DNA from: Glaciihabitans sp.
GTDB taxonomy: Bacteria; Actinomycetota; Actinomycetes; Actinomycetales; Microbacteriaceae
DNA length: 40,190 bases
Assembly: GCA_025463465.1 (NCBI GenBank)
Contig: JAODAO010000322.1
Span: forward strand, 1 to 40,190
Direction of reading: 5' to 3'
Of the stretch, positions 1 to 9,678 are shown one piece after another. A model generated the notes under the pieces. It had not been told where the DNA came from. It made no database searches and saw only the letters and a program-made list of their open reading frames with translations. Position 1 is the first letter of the stretch, and the number at the start of each line of letters is the position of its first letter. A program made the position numbers and the translations under genes.

Positions 1-73
1 GTCATTGAAATGGCACGGGTGAAAGAGAATCTGCCTCCCTGCGCTGGCATTATCCAGATCAGGTTCGACGGTC

Positions 74-91
74 GAAGCTTGGAGAAGCTTC
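74..91. repeat. Inverted repeat, 7-bp stem with 4-nt loop
   Basis: GAAGCTT, GGAG, AAGCTTC form a perfect short hairpin upstream of the first gene. No T-run follows on either strand, so it is at best a weak terminator for a gene outside the window. Nothing else recognisable lies in bases 1-130. Confidence 0.35.
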
Positions 92-133
92 CTCTCAGCC
101 CGGCATACCGGACTCCCGTGTTCACCCTAAGTC

Positions 134-139
134 TAGGCT
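134..139 (+). promoter_or_regulatory. Candidate -10 of a leaderless promoter
   Basis: TAGGCT lies exactly 6 nt before the ATG at 146 and no Shine-Dalgarno sequence intervenes. A -10 so close to the start codon would place transcription initiation at or next to the ATG. No convincing -35 is visible. The call rests on the same arrangement recurring at other genes in this window. Confidence 0.45.
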
Positions 140-145
140 CTTGGC

Positions 146-1066
146 ATGGACTTCCGCATATTTACCGAACCGCAAGAGGGCGCCAGCTACAACGAGATCC
201 TCGCGGTTGCGCAGGCGACCGAGAGACTCGGCTTCGACGCCTTCTTCCGCAGCGACCACTACCTGGCCATGACCGGCACCGGGGCGAACACCACCGACGC
301 GTGGACGACGCTGGCCGGCCTCGCCCGGGAGACAGCGCGGATCAAGCTGGGAACCCTCGTCTCGTCGGTGACGTACCGCGTGCCCGGGATCCTTGCCATC
401 CAGGTCGCCCAGGTCGACCAGATGTCGAACGGGCGCGCCGAACTCGGCCTCGGCACCGGCTGGTTCGAGCGCGAACACACGGCGTATGGCATCCCGTTCC
501 CGGCGAAACGTTTTGGGCTGCTGGCCGAGCAGCTGGAGATTGTCACGGGGTTGTGGGCAACCCCGCCCGGCGAGACATACTCGTTCACCGGCGAGCACTA
601 TACGTTGGTTGATTCGCCCGCGCTGCCGCAGCCCGTGCAGTCGCCTGTTCCGGTAATCGTCGGCGGGGGCGGTAAAACAAAGACGCCGGCGCTCGCCGCG
701 AGGTTCTCCACGGAATATAACTCGGGGTTCGCCTCGGTCGCCGAGCACGCAGCCCGCCGGGACCGCCTGCTGTATGCGTGCGAGGAGATCGGCCGAGACC
801 CGAAGACCATCACCCTCTCGGTGGCGGGAGGCACGGCGGTTGCGGCAACAACCGAGCACGCCGAACGCCGCGCCCGCGCGGCTGACAACACACTCGACGC
901 CATGCGGGAGTCAGGCTTTGTAGGTTCTGTTGACGAGGTCGTCGACCGCATCGGTGCCCTCGGCGACCTGGGTTACTCGCGAATCTACTTCCAGGTGATG
1001 GACATGGCTGACCTCGACCACCTCGACTTCCTGGCCCGCGAGGTGGTACCGCGCGTCACCACATAA
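146..1066 (+). CDS. LLM class F420-dependent oxidoreductase
   Basis: A 306-aa enzyme of the bacterial luciferase-like monooxygenase superfamily, TIM-barrel fold, probably using coenzyme F420 (or FMN) in a cytosolic hydride transfer; the substrate cannot be read from sequence. Visible signatures are the N-terminal ERLGFDAFFRSDHY segment (about residues 27-40), the LGTLVSSVTYR strand, the GRAELGLGTGW turn typical of F420 LLM proteins, and the C-terminal GFVGSVDEVVDRI segment. Length matches the family. The ATG at 146 is supported by alignment-like N-terminal MDFRIF and by a TANNNT hexamer 6 nt upstream. It is convergent with a second deazaflavin-type gene, suggesting F420 metabolism. An FMN-dependent relative is possible. 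Confidence 0.88.
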   Translation: MDFRIFTEPQEGASYNEILAVAQATERLGFDAFFRSDHYLAMTGTGANTTDAWTTLAGLARETARIKLGTLVSSVTYRVPGILAIQVAQVDQMSNGRAELGLGTGWFEREHTAYGIPFPAKRFGLLAEQLEIVTGLWATPPGETYSFTGEHYTLVDSPALPQPVQSPVPVIVGGGGKTKTPALAARFSTEYNSGFASVAEHAARRDRLLYACEEIGRDPKTITLSVAGGTAVAATTEHAERRARAADNTLDAMRESGFVGSVDEVVDRIGALGDLGYSRIYFQVMDMADLDHLDFLAREVVPRVTT

Positions 1067-1177
1067 CCAACCCGGGCAGAGAGTTTGCCGGCTCCGCGAC
1101 ATCCCCCGTGCGCTCCGTCCTGCCGGCTATCTGCTCGCAGAAGCGCCTGGGCATAACCGTGTTAATACGGGTGTGCG

Positions 1178-1222
1178 GTGCGCGGCTGAGCCGTGCGCGG
1201 GTGGCTGGTGCGCGGGCGGCCC
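1178..1222. repeat. Three tandem 15-bp imperfect repeats
   Basis: GTGCGCGG recurs at 1178, 1193 and 1208, giving an exact 15-nt period in the convergent intergenic space just downstream of the deazaflavin reductase stop. The seven remaining bases of each unit diverge. It may be replication slippage; no function is evident. Confidence 0.5.
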
Positions 1223-1223
1223 G

Positions 1224-1676
1224 TTACTGCTCGCGGGTGAGGACAACCAGCGGGATGAGGCGGTCGGTGCGCTCCTCATATTCGGCGTAGTCGGGATAAA
1301 CGCCGACCATCATCGGCCAGAGGCGTTCGCGCTCGGATTCGCTCGCCTCGCTGGCGACGGCCCAGAACGTGTCGCCGCCGACCTGCAGCCAGACCCGCTC
1401 GTTGGCCTTCAGGTTGAGGAACCAGACGGGGTGTTTGGGCGCACCACCGAGCGAGGCGCATATGATGAACCTGTCACCGTCGGTGCCGTAGATGAGGCAG
1501 GTGCGACGCCACTGGCCGCTGGAACGTCCCTGCGTCGTCAGCAGCAACAGCGCTGCACCGTGTTTGAAGTCGGGCTTGGCGCCGTCGGTGGCGACGTATT
1601 CCTTGATCTGGTTAGCCACCCAGGGTTCGCTGTTGTCGATGATCGGGCTGGGTGCAGGCGCGGTTGAGATGCTCAT
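1224..1676 (-). CDS. Nitroreductase/deazaflavin-dependent oxidoreductase (Ddn-like)
   Basis: A 150-aa protein of the split beta-barrel flavin/deazaflavin oxidoreductase family (F420H2-dependent Ddn type, TIGR00026-like). Typical features are the LLLLTTQGRSSGQWRRTCLIYG strand-turn-strand (about residues 43-64), followed by a GGAPKHPVWFLNLKAN segment in which the PKHPxWxxNL motif is the family hallmark, and a C-terminal MVGVYPDYAEYEERTDRLIPLVVL segment. It probably reduces small electrophiles or quinone-like compounds using F420H2 in the cytosol. The start is supported by TAGCGT 6 nt upstream of the ATG. It is convergent with the LLM oxidoreductase and followed on the same strand side by DUF1697. 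Substrate unknown. Confidence 0.9.
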   Translation of the reverse strand: MSISTAPAPSPIIDNSEPWVANQIKEYVATDGAKPDFKHGAALLLLTTQGRSSGQWRRTCLIYGTDGDRFIICASLGGAPKHPVWFLNLKANERVWLQVGGDTFWAVASEASESERERLWPMMVGVYPDYAEYEERTDRLIPLVVLTREQ

Positions 1677-1682
1677 GGCCCA

Positions 1683-1688
1683 ACGCTA
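1683..1688 (-). promoter_or_regulatory. Candidate -10 of a leaderless promoter
   Basis: On the minus strand TAGCGT is followed by six bases (tgggcc) and the ATG of the Ddn-like gene. No Shine-Dalgarno sequence is present. Confidence 0.45.
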
Positions 1689-1709
1689 CGACACCATGGG
1701 GCAAGATGA

Positions 1710-2246
1710 TCAGTCCTCGTCGAGCATCGCAAGTACCTTCGAGACGGTGCGAAGATTGCGGGCGGTGGCGGCAGGGCCAAGTTGTTTGGCAAATCGTGGC
1801 GGGAGCTTCGTTTTCAGAACTCCGTCCGGCAGCCACTGGTAGAGCGCGAAACGGCCGATCTCCAGGCGCTCTGGCGCAAGGACCGTGTCGGATGGTCGAT
1901 CAATGGCGGCGACGTCCGGCATCGGGTCGAGGAACGTGATGACCATACGAGCCGGGTCAGCGACATCCACCAGCGGGTTCTCGTTCGCAATTTCACGGAA
2001 CCGGTCTGCGGTGACCAGCACCACCCGCGGGCTCACCCCGGTGCGGGTGGCGATGAGCGATTCCAGCTCGGTGACCGCCGGGGCGCCGAGTGTTTTGCCG
2101 GAGTCGAACACCACGTTGCCGCTCTGCAGGTGGGTGCGCACACCGGTGTAGCCGAGGGACGACACGATGTCGCGCAGCTCTGGCATCGAGATGCGTGCGG
2201 CGGTGCCGACGTTGATTCCGCGCAGCAGCGCCACGTACCTGGCCAT
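1710..2246 (-). CDS. DUF1697 family protein
   Basis: A 178-aa protein that begins MARYVALLRGINVG, the signature opening of DUF1697, followed by the SxGYTxVRTxLQSGNVVF motif near residues 31-50. The family is small, cytosolic and of unknown biochemical function. The ORF track starts 6 codons earlier, but the internal ATG matches the family start and has AAGGCGG about 3 nt upstream, so 2246 is preferred. It follows the glycosyltransferase stop by only 7 bp, so the two are probably co-transcribed. The C-terminal LPPRFAKQLGPAATARNLRTVSKVL segment is also characteristic. No oddities seen. Confidence 0.9.
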   Translation of the reverse strand: MARYVALLRGINVGTAARISMPELRDIVSSLGYTGVRTHLQSGNVVFDSGKTLGAPAVTELESLIATRTGVSPRVVLVTADRFREIANENPLVDVADPARMVITFLDPMPDVAAIDRPSDTVLAPERLEIGRFALYQWLPDGVLKTKLPPRFAKQLGPAATARNLRTVSKVLAMLDED

Positions 2247-2253
2247 AACCGCC

Positions 2254-3066
2254 TTATACCTCAAACGCGGCGCGGCTGAGGCGAATCATCTTCAGCGCCG
2301 GATAGATGGCGAGAAACAGCACCATTGGTGCACGCACACCCGCGTTGCGAACGCCGTGCCGCTGGTAGGTGCGCTCGAACCTGGTGACGTAGTAGAGGTA
2401 GTCGCGTGGAGAGTCGTCGATTCGGCGAGCGCTCATTCCCGCCACCATCGTCGAGACGTAGGTGACCCGCAGGCCGTGCTGTTGCAGGTGCACGGAGAGG
2501 TCGATGTCCTCGTGCAGCTCATCGTCGACGTCTGCGCAGACCTCGGACCGAATCTGCCGCCATGCCGATGCCCGCAGGGCCATGTTGCTTCCGAAAACGA
2601 ACGAATACTGGCGGCAGAGTTTGAGCATGCCGCGGCGCACCCGGTCGTCCGCACGCAACCCCAGTTTCACCAGCGGCATGTCGTAATAGCTCATCGGGCC
2701 GGTGGATGCCGCTACCGCGGTGTCGGTGAAGGCCAGCTGCACCTCGTGTACCCAGGTCGGATCGACCACGGTGTCGGCGTCGATGCGCCCGAGCACGTCG
2801 CCGGTGGCCGCGTTGAAGCCGGCGTCGCGGGTGGGGATAAGTCCCTGGATGAGGTCCTGGGTGACGAGGCGGATTGGCGCGAGCGGGTGATCGCGCTGGA
2901 GCTGTGTGACGATCGCGGCTGTGGCGTCTGTCGAGCGGTTGTCGACCACGATGATCTCGTGGGCGGCGGCGGTCTGGCCCAGCGCTGCGAGCACACAGGA
3001 GCGGATCGTCCTCTCCTCGTTGTAAGCGGGAATAACGATCGAGACTGATGGCACTGGGCTCGTCAT
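2254..3066 (-). CDS. Glycosyltransferase family 2 protein
   Basis: A 270-aa GT-A fold glycosyltransferase. The sequence shows SIVIPAYNEERTI (residues 9-21), VVDNRSTDAT, a DAD metal-binding motif at 96-98, and HEDIDLSVHLQQHG around residue 190, which supplies the catalytic acidic ED pair. The C-terminal stretch VRAPMVLFLAIYPALKMIRL is hydrophobic and may tether the protein to the membrane. It probably transfers an NDP-sugar to a lipid or cell-envelope acceptor; donor and acceptor are unknown. It is divergent from the trehalose operon and leads into DUF1697. A GAGAG stretch and a TAGGGT hexamer both precede the ATG, so leadered and leaderless starts are both possible. Confidence 0.9.
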   Translation of the reverse strand: MTSPVPSVSIVIPAYNEERTIRSCVLAALGQTAAAHEIIVVDNRSTDATAAIVTQLQRDHPLAPIRLVTQDLIQGLIPTRDAGFNAATGDVLGRIDADTVVDPTWVHEVQLAFTDTAVAASTGPMSYYDMPLVKLGLRADDRVRRGMLKLCRQYSFVFGSNMALRASAWRQIRSEVCADVDDELHEDIDLSVHLQQHGLRVTYVSTMVAGMSARRIDDSPRDYLYYVTRFERTYQRHGVRNAGVRAPMVLFLAIYPALKMIRLSRAAFEV

Positions 3067-3085
3067 GTTCTCTCACCCTAGTGGC

Positions 3086-3113
3086 GACAACCCCTATCTC
3101 CCCAGTGGTTGTC
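3086..3113. promoter_or_regulatory. Inverted repeat in divergent glycosyltransferase/treX promoter region
   Basis: GACAACC and GGTTGTC form a perfect 7-bp inverted repeat separated by 14 nt, in the 165-bp spacer between the two divergent genes. The arm centres are two helical turns apart, a common operator geometry. No transcription-factor family could be assigned. Confidence 0.4.
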
Positions 3114-3231
3114 CGGAGAGAATTCTGGAGCGGCCAGCCGGCGACACCATAGTGGAAGAACCAGCAAAATTGCCGGATGTTCCCCATTTTGGTGTTGGTA
3201 CGGTGGAGTCTTCGGTCATTGAAAGGACCCT

Positions 3232-5433
3232 ATGTACACCTGGCCTGGTACGGCATACCCTCTTGGCGCCACCTTCGACGGCAACGGAACCAACTTCGCC
3301 ATTTTCAGTGAGGCCGCTGAGAAGGTCGAACTGTGTCTCTTCGACGAGGAAAACGTTGAGACACGCGTTGAATTGATCGAGGTGGATGCCTACGTCTGGC
3401 ACACCTATCTTCCCCAGGTGCAGCCGGGACAGCGTTACGGCTACCGGGTGACCGGAGCGTACGACCCCGCCTCCGGCACCCGCTGCAACCCCAACAAACT
3501 ACTGCTCGACCCGTACGCAAAGGCGACCGCTGGTGAGATCGACTGGGACCAGTCCCTGTTCTCCTACAACTTCGGCGACCCCGACTCGCAGAACGACGAC
3601 GACTCCGCCGCACACATGATGCTCGGTGTTGTGGTGAACCCCTTCTTCGACTGGGCCGGAGACCGCCGCCCGAACACCCCGTACTCGCAGACGGTGATTT
3701 ACGAGGCGCACGTGAAGGGCCTCACCCAGCTGCACCCGGGTATCCCGGACGAGATCCGCGGTACCTACAGCGCCATCGCCCACCCCGCGATCATCGAGCA
3801 CCTGCAGAAGCTCGGCATTACCGCGATCGAGCTGATGCCGGTCCACCAGTTCGTCAACGACAGCACCCTGCAGGAACAGGGCCTGTCGAACTACTGGGGT
3901 TACAACACCATCGGATTCTTCGCCCCGCACAACTCCTATTCCGCCGGCGGCCAGCTTGGCCAGCAGGTGCAGGAGTTCAAGGGAATGGTGCGCGCCCTGC
4001 ACACCGCCGGCATCGAAGTCATCCTCGACGTGGTCTACAACCACACAGCGGAGGGCAACCATCTCGGCCCGACCCTGTCGTTCCGCGGTATCGACAACGC
4101 GGCCTACTACCGGCTGATGGATGACGAGCCGCAGTACTACATGGACTACACGGGAACCGGTAACTCCTTCAACGTGCGCCACCCGCACTCGCTCCAACTG
4201 ATTATGGACAGCCTGCGCTACTGGGTTACCGAGATGCACGTCGACGGATTCCGGTTCGACCTTGCCTCCGCCCTGGCCCGCGAGTTCTACGACGTTGACC
4301 GGCTGTCAACCTTCTTCGAGCTTGTGCAGCAGGATCCGGTGGTTTCTCAGGTCAAGCTGATCGCCGAGCCGTGGGACGTTGGCCCCGGCGGTTACCAGGT
4401 CGGCAACTTCCCGCCGCAGTGGACGGAGTGGAATGGTAAGTACCGCGACACCGTGCGCGATTTCTGGCGTGGCGAGCCGGCCACCCTCGGCGAGTTCGCC
4501 TCGCGCATCACGGGTTCGGCCGACCTCTACGAGCACTCCGGTCGCCGCCCGGTTGCATCGATCAACTTCGTCACGGCTCACGATGGTTTCACTATCCACG
4601 ACCTCGTCTCCTATAACGAGAAGCACAACGAGGCCAACGGTGAGGGCAACAACGACGGCGAATCGCACAACCGCTCGTACAACTTCGGTGAAGAGGGTCC
4701 GACCACCGATCCCGACATCCTGGTGCTGCGCTCGCGCCAGCAGCGCAACTTCCTCGCGACCATGCTGTTGTCGCAGGGTGTGCCGATGATCCTGCACGGC
4801 GACGAGCTCGGTCGCACCCAGCTCGGTAACAACAACACCTACGCCCAGGACTCCGAAATCAGCTGGGTGCACTGGGACCACGCCGACGGCCCGCTGATTG
4901 AGTTCACCGCGGCCCTGGTGCGGCTGCGCAAGGAACACCCGACGTTCCGCCGCAGCCGATTCTTCGACGGCCGCCCCGTGCGTCGCAGCGAGGGCGACGC
5001 GATCCCCGACATCGTGTGGCTGCAGCCCGACGGTACGGCGATGGCCCCGGAGGACTGGGGAAGCGGCTTCGGCCGCGCCATCGGTGTGTTCCTGAACGGA
5101 GACGGCATCGGCGGCCGCGACCCCCGTGGTGAGCGCATCATCGACCGCCATTTCATCGTTATGTTCAACGCCCATGACGAGACGGTCGACTTCACCCTTC
5201 CCATCGACGAGTACTCGCCGGTCTGGGAGATCGTTGTCGACACGGCCGGCATTAGTGCCGACTCTGAACCCCGCTCCGCCGGCACCGTCGTTTCCGTCCA
5301 GGAGAAGTCGCTGATCGTGCTGCGCGCCTACATAGAACCAGAAGTCGAGGCGGACCACTCGGTTGCCGCCTCCCTCGCCGTGCTCGTCGCCTCCAGCGCC
5401 GACGACGCACCGTCCGCCCAAACGGAGGCATAA
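3232..5433 (+). CDS. glgX: Glycogen debranching enzyme (TreX/GlgX, isoamylase-type GH13)
   Basis: A 733-aa enzyme hydrolysing alpha-1,6 branches of glycogen or alpha-glucan to give linear maltodextrins for TreY. An N-terminal CBM48-like domain (about residues 5-100) precedes the GH13 barrel. The four conserved regions are visible: DVVYNH at 266-271, GFRFDLASAL with nucleophile D343, IAEPWDVG with acid E379, and TAHDG with D451. A C-terminal beta domain ends in a low-complexity Ala/Ser/Asp tail of about 40 residues, longer than usual. GAAAGGA 7 nt upstream of the ATG supports the start. treY begins 2 nt after the stop, so the name treX is equally apt. Identity is secure; glycogen versus trehalose role is inferred from context. 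Confidence 0.97.
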   Translation: MYTWPGTAYPLGATFDGNGTNFAIFSEAAEKVELCLFDEENVETRVELIEVDAYVWHTYLPQVQPGQRYGYRVTGAYDPASGTRCNPNKLLLDPYAKATAGEIDWDQSLFSYNFGDPDSQNDDDSAAHMMLGVVVNPFFDWAGDRRPNTPYSQTVIYEAHVKGLTQLHPGIPDEIRGTYSAIAHPAIIEHLQKLGITAIELMPVHQFVNDSTLQEQGLSNYWGYNTIGFFAPHNSYSAGGQLGQQVQEFKGMVRALHTAGIEVILDVVYNHTAEGNHLGPTLSFRGIDNAAYYRLMDDEPQYYMDYTGTGNSFNVRHPHSLQLIMDSLRYWVTEMHVDGFRFDLASALAREFYDVDRLSTFFELVQQDPVVSQVKLIAEPWDVGPGGYQVGNFPPQWTEWNGKYRDTVRDFWRGEPATLGEFASRITGSADLYEHSGRRPVASINFVTAHDGFTIHDLVSYNEKHNEANGEGNNDGESHNRSYNFGEEGPTTDPDILVLRSRQQRNFLATMLLSQGVPMILHGDELGRTQLGNNNTYAQDSEISWVHWDHADGPLIEFTAALVRLRKEHPTFRRSRFFDGRPVRRSEGDAIPDIVWLQPDGTAMAPEDWGSGFGRAIGVFLNGDGIGGRDPRGERIIDRHFIVMFNAHDETVDFTLPIDEYSPVWEIVVDTAGISADSEPRSAGTVVSVQEKSLIVLRAYIEPEVEADHSVAASLAVLVASSADDAPSAQTEA

Positions 5434-5435
5434 GT

Positions 5436-7745
5436 ATGACCGTTCCCGTGTCCACATACCGGTTGCAGATCCGGGAGGCCTTTGACCTGGCCGCCGCCGC
5501 CGCGGTGGCCGACTACGTGAAGGCGCTCGGTGCCGACTGGCTGTACCTTTCCCCCCTGCTGAAGGCGACGGAAGGTTCTGACCACGGCTACGACGTGGTC
5601 GACCACTCCCTCGTCGACCCGGCCCGCGGTGGCAAAGAGGGCCTCGACACCCTGTCCACCACGGCAAAGGGGCTCGGCCTCGGTGTGCTGATCGACATCG
5701 TGCCGAACCACGTTGGTGTGGAAGACCCCACCCAGAATCCCTGGTGGTGGGACCTGCTGGCGAACGGCCAGGAGTCGCGCTACGCCGAGGCGTTCGACGT
5801 CGACTGGGCGTTCGGAGCTGGCAAGGTTCGCATTCCGGTCCTTGGTGGCACGGTAGAGGAGTCCCTCGCCGCGGGCGAACTGAGTGTCGCTAACGGTGAG
5901 CTGCACTATTTTGAGAACCGCTTCCCACTGGCCCCCGGCTCCTTTGCCGAGGGTGACAGCGTCGCCGACGTCGTCGCTCGGCAGCACTATGAGCTGGTCA
6001 ACTGGCGTCGCGCCGACGCCGAGCTTAACTATCGACGATTTTTCGCCGTGAACACGCTCGCAGGGATCCGGGTCGAGGTTCCCTGGGTATTCGAGGAGTC
6101 CCACGCCGAGATCCTGCGCTGGGTGCGCACCGGCCTTGCCGATGGCCTGCGTGTTGACCACCCCGACGGTCTCGCCGATCCCGGCGGGTACCTCGATGCA
6201 CTCGCCGCCGCCACCGGCAACACCGAGGTATGGGTGGAAAAGATCCTCGAGGGCGACGAGCCGCTGCCGCCGTTCTGGGCAACCGCTGGAACTACCGGGT
6301 ACGACGCCCTCGCCGACATCGACCGGGTGCTTGTTGACCCGGCCGGCCGAGACGCGCTCGACTCCCTGGACACTCGCCTGCGTGGCCGCGCCCAGCCGAT
6401 GGACTGGCACACGCTGATCCGCGGCACCAAGCGTCACATCGCAGACACCATCCTGCGCTCCGAGGTCGTTCGCCTCGAACGCCTGCTGCCGGAGCCCATC
6501 CCCCACGCGGACGATGCCCTCGCCGAACTACTGGCCTGCTTCCCCGTGTACCGCTCCTACCTGCCCATGGGTCGCGAGAACATCGACGCAGCGGCTGAGT
6601 TGGCGACGAAGCACCGCCCCGAGCTGGCCGACAGCATCACCGCACTGGTGCCGCTCCTCGCAGACCCGCAGCAGCCGATCGCCGTCCGATTCCAGCAGAC
6701 CTCCGGGATTGTGATTGCAAAGGGAGTGGAAGACACCGCTTTCTACCGTTACAGCCGGCTGTCCTCACTGACCGAGGTTGGCGCAGACCCCGCCGAGTTC
6801 TCCATCGACACCAAAGAATTCCACGAGCGCCAAATCCGCCGCCAGGCCAGTTTCCCCGCCTCGCTGACCACCCTCTCCACCCACGACACCAAGCGTGGTG
6901 AGGACACCAGGGCGCGCATCTCGGTACTCGCGGAGCTTCCCGAGCAGTGGCAGTCCACCGTCGACACCCTGCGCGAGCGGGCACCGCTAGGTGATGGACC
7001 GCTGGAAAACCTGCTCTGGCAGTCGATTGTCGGCGCGTGGCCTGCCTCTCGCGAGCGCCTGCACAACTACGCCGATAAAGCGGCGCGGGAGGCCGGCAAC
7101 TCCACGGGTTGGACCGATCAGAACGCCGAGTTCGAAAAGAGGATGCACGCCCTCATTGACAGTGTTTTTGACGACGAAAAAGTCGCCTCCACTCTCTCGA
7201 CGTTTGTGGACGACATAGCCCAGGCCGGCTGGTCGAACTCCCTGACCGCGAAAATAATCCAGATCACTGCCCCCGGTGTACCGGACGTCTACCAGGGCAG
7301 TGAGCTGTGGGAGACAAGTCTGGTCGACCCGGACAACCGCCGCGCCGTTGACTTCGACCTACGTCGCGCGATCCTCGCAGAGGTCAACGCCGGAGCCCTT
7401 CCTCCCATCGATGAGACCGGCGCGGCTAAGCTGCTCGTCACCACCAGGGCGCTGCGCCTACGCCGCGATCGACCAGAGTTGTTCACCCGCTACGCCGAAC
7501 TGGACGCCTTCGGTTCCGCCGCCGACCATGCCATCGCGTTCGACTGCGGCGGTGCGGTCACCATCGGCACGCGCCTGCCTGTCGGCCTCGCTAAGCACGG
7601 GGGCTGGGGTGACACGTTCATCCTGCTTCCCAAACGCAGAGTCGTCGACGTGATCACCGGCAGAGAATACGACGGGGGGATGATTCGCCTCGCGGATGTC
7701 CTCTCTACCTACCCCGTCGCCCTCCTCGCCCCGGTGCAGTCGTGA
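5436..7745 (+). CDS. treY: Maltooligosyl trehalose synthase
   Basis: A 769-aa cytosolic GH13 enzyme that converts the reducing-end alpha-1,4 bond of maltodextrins to an alpha,alpha-1,1 bond, producing maltooligosyl trehalose. Seen in the sequence: PVSTYRLQI at the N terminus, [20 protein letters not shown] (39-58), [10 protein letters not shown] (87-95), [10 protein letters not shown] with nucleophile D241, WVEKIL with acid E268, and [17 protein letters not shown] carrying the third acidic residue. The large insertion between regions I and II is typical of TreY, as is the length. The gene starts 2 nt after treX and its TGA overlaps the GTG of treZ by 4 bp, indicating translational coupling. 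Very secure. Confidence 0.98.
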   Translation: MTVPVSTYRLQIREAFDLAAAAAVADYVKALGADWLYLSPLLKATEGSDHGYDVVDHSLVDPARGGKEGLDTLSTTAKGLGLGVLIDIVPNHVGVEDPTQNPWWWDLLANGQESRYAEAFDVDWAFGAGKVRIPVLGGTVEESLAAGELSVANGELHYFENRFPLAPGSFAEGDSVADVVARQHYELVNWRRADAELNYRRFFAVNTLAGIRVEVPWVFEESHAEILRWVRTGLADGLRVDHPDGLADPGGYLDALAAATGNTEVWVEKILEGDEPLPPFWATAGTTGYDALADIDRVLVDPAGRDALDSLDTRLRGRAQPMDWHTLIRGTKRHIADTILRSEVVRLERLLPEPIPHADDALAELLACFPVYRSYLPMGRENIDAAAELATKHRPELADSITALVPLLADPQQPIAVRFQQTSGIVIAKGVEDTAFYRYSRLSSLTEVGADPAEFSIDTKEFHERQIRRQASFPASLTTLSTHDTKRGEDTRARISVLAELPEQWQSTVDTLRERAPLGDGPLENLLWQSIVGAWPASRERLHNYADKAAREAGNSTGWTDQNAEFEKRMHALIDSVFDDEKVASTLSTFVDDIAQAGWSNSLTAKIIQITAPGVPDVYQGSELWETSLVDPDNRRAVDFDLRRAILAEVNAGALPPIDETGAAKLLVTTRALRLRRDRPELFTRYAELDAFGSAADHAIAFDCGGAVTIGTRLPVGLAKHGGWGDTFILLPKRRVVDVITGREYDGGMIRLADVLSTYPVALLAPVQS

Positions 7746-9487
7746 ACCGGCCCCGCGGCACCGCGGTCTGGGCACCGCTGGCCAAAACGGTGAGCCTGCG
7801 TACCGGCGGACGTGACATCCCCATGGTCGTCGACCCGGTCGGCTGGTGGAGTGCCGACGTCACCCTCCCCGTCGGCGCCGAATACGGATATCTGATCGAC
7901 AACGAGGAGAATCCTGTCCCTGACCCTCGTTCGCTGCGCCAGCCGAACGGCGTGCACGGCCTCAGCGCCGTGTTCGACCCGGCCGAGCACAGCTGGGGTG
8001 ACCAGGGCTGGGCCGGTCGCCAGCTGGCCGGCGGTGTCATCTATGAGATGCACATCGGCACGTTTACCCCCGATGGGACCCTCGATTCCGCCATCAACCG
8101 CCTCGATCACCTGGTGGAGCTGGGCATCGACTTCGTCGAGGTACTTCCGGTCAACGCCTTCAACGGCACCCACAACTGGGGTTACGACGGCGTCCTGTGG
8201 CACGCCGTGCACGAGGGCTACGGCGGACCGGCCGCTTACCAGCGGTTTGTCGACGCCTGCCATAGCCGCGGTCTCGCCGTCATCCAGGATGTGGTCTACA
8301 ACCACCTCGGCCCGAGCGGCAATTACCTGCCGAACTTTGGACCGTACCTGCACGACGCCAGCGCCAACACCTGGGGTTCTTCTGTCAACCTGGACGAGCC
8401 GGCCGTTCGCCGGTTCATTCTCGACAACGTCGACCTGTGGCTGAGGGACTACCACGTTGACGGTTTGCGCCTCGATGCCGTCCACGCGCTCGTTGACGAC
8501 AGCGACAAGCATCTGCTGCAGGAAATGGCGGAGGAGACAGATGCCCTCAGCGCCCACCTGGGCCGCCCGCTCACCCTGATCGCCGAATCCGACCTCAACG
8601 ACCCGAAGCTGATCATGCCGAGGGAGGCTGGCGGCTACGGGCTGACAGCACAGTGGAGCGACGACTACCACCACTCCGTGCACGTCGCCCTGACCGGCGA
8701 GACCACCGGTTACTACGCGGACTTCGCCTCTCTCGGAGCGCTGACCAAAACATCCACCCAGGGCTTTTTCCACGATGGCACCTACTCGTCCTTCCGGGAG
8801 CGCAACCATGGCCACCCGATCGACCCGGCCGTGCCAACCTGGCGCCTGGTGACCTTCGCTCAGGACCATGACCAGATCGGTAACCGTGCGATCGGAGACC
8901 GACTGACGGAAACCCTCGATTACGGCCAGCTGGCCATCTCGGCCGTGCTCACCCTCACCAGCCCATTCACCCCGATGCTGTTTATGGGCGAAGAGTGGGG
9001 AGCCCAGTCCCCGTGGCAGTTCTTCACTTCGCACCCCGAGGCGGATTTGGGCAAGGCGACGGCCGAGGGACGGATCGCCGAGTTCGAAAAAATGGGCTGG
9101 GATCCTGCCGTGGTCCCCGACCCACAGGATCCGGACACCTTCCTCCGTTCGAAGTTGGACTGGGAGGAACTCGGCAGCGCGGACAACACCCGGCTGCTCG
9201 GGGTGTACCGCGACCTGATCAACCTCCGTCGGACGCGGCCGGAGCTGACCGACCCACGGTTCGCCCACCTCGCCGCGACCTACAGCGACGAGCGGAACTG
9301 GTACCGGCTGGAGCGCGGTGCCGTGAGTATCCTCGTCAATTTCGGTACCGAGGCAATCACACTGCCGTTGGGGGCGCCCGTGAGCATCCTGCTTTCGACC
9401 GACGAGAACGCCAGCGTCACCGATCGGGAGGCAACTCTTCCCGCCCACTCGGCGCTCATCGTGGCGATGGAAATCACCCTTCCCTAA
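7742..9487 (+). CDS. treZ: Maltooligosyl trehalose trehalohydrolase
   Basis: A 581-aa GH13 hydrolase releasing free trehalose from the TreY product. After an N-terminal CBM48-like module (about 1-90) the barrel shows [15 protein letters not shown] (99-113), [15 protein letters not shown] (182-196), [10 protein letters not shown] with nucleophile D245, [10 protein letters not shown] with acid E282, [11 protein letters not shown], and the LFMGEEWG loop diagnostic of TreZ. The GTG start overlaps the treY stop in GTGA. It is the last gene of the operon and is followed within 20 bp by a large hairpin. Function and start are secure. The product trehalose would serve as a compatible solute and as a precursor of envelope glycolipids in some actinobacteria. 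Confidence 0.98.
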   Translation: MNRPRGTAVWAPLAKTVSLRTGGRDIPMVVDPVGWWSADVTLPVGAEYGYLIDNEENPVPDPRSLRQPNGVHGLSAVFDPAEHSWGDQGWAGRQLAGGVIYEMHIGTFTPDGTLDSAINRLDHLVELGIDFVEVLPVNAFNGTHNWGYDGVLWHAVHEGYGGPAAYQRFVDACHSRGLAVIQDVVYNHLGPSGNYLPNFGPYLHDASANTWGSSVNLDEPAVRRFILDNVDLWLRDYHVDGLRLDAVHALVDDSDKHLLQEMAEETDALSAHLGRPLTLIAESDLNDPKLIMPREAGGYGLTAQWSDDYHHSVHVALTGETTGYYADFASLGALTKTSTQGFFHDGTYSSFRERNHGHPIDPAVPTWRLVTFAQDHDQIGNRAIGDRLTETLDYGQLAISAVLTLTSPFTPMLFMGEEWGAQSPWQFFTSHPEADLGKATAEGRIAEFEKMGWDPAVVPDPQDPDTFLRSKLDWEELGSADNTRLLGVYRDLINLRRTRPELTDPRFAHLAATYSDERNWYRLERGAVSILVNFGTEAITLPLGAPVSILLSTDENASVTDREATLPAHSALIVAMEITLP

Positions 9488-9505
9488 CCGGGAAATAACG
9501 GCACC

Positions 9506-9568
9506 GACATTGACGGCGCCGCATGGTGTCCCCGCCAAAGGGGAACGCCATGCGGCGCCGTCAATGTC
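9506..9568. terminator. Long perfect hairpin downstream of treZ
   Basis: A 21-bp perfect inverted repeat (9506-9526 and 9548-9568) encloses a 21-nt loop that itself contains TCCCC and GGGGA arms, so a two-stage hairpin can form. It begins 18 bp after the treZ stop. There is no T-run after either arm, which is common for actinobacterial terminators. It probably ends or stabilises the tre transcript; the extreme stem could also be a mobile repeat unit. Confidence 0.65.
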
Positions 9569-9678
9569 AAGGGTCCCTCTGTCTCTTGCCGGGCCATGCC
9601 GGTCATGTTTAACTAAGGTCATCCCCAACGGAGGGGGTATCCCGGTCGTCCTGCGGGCGCCGGTGAAAGGACCGCGCA

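Noticed and set aside
2167-3048. 293-aa plus-strand ORF opposite the glycosyltransferase
   Set aside because: Antisense shadow of the GT2 gene, which carries clear DAD and ED motifs on the minus strand.
4306-5667. 453-aa minus-strand ORF opposite treX
   Set aside because: Shadow of the glgX/treX gene; Val/Gly/Asp-rich composition with no domain.
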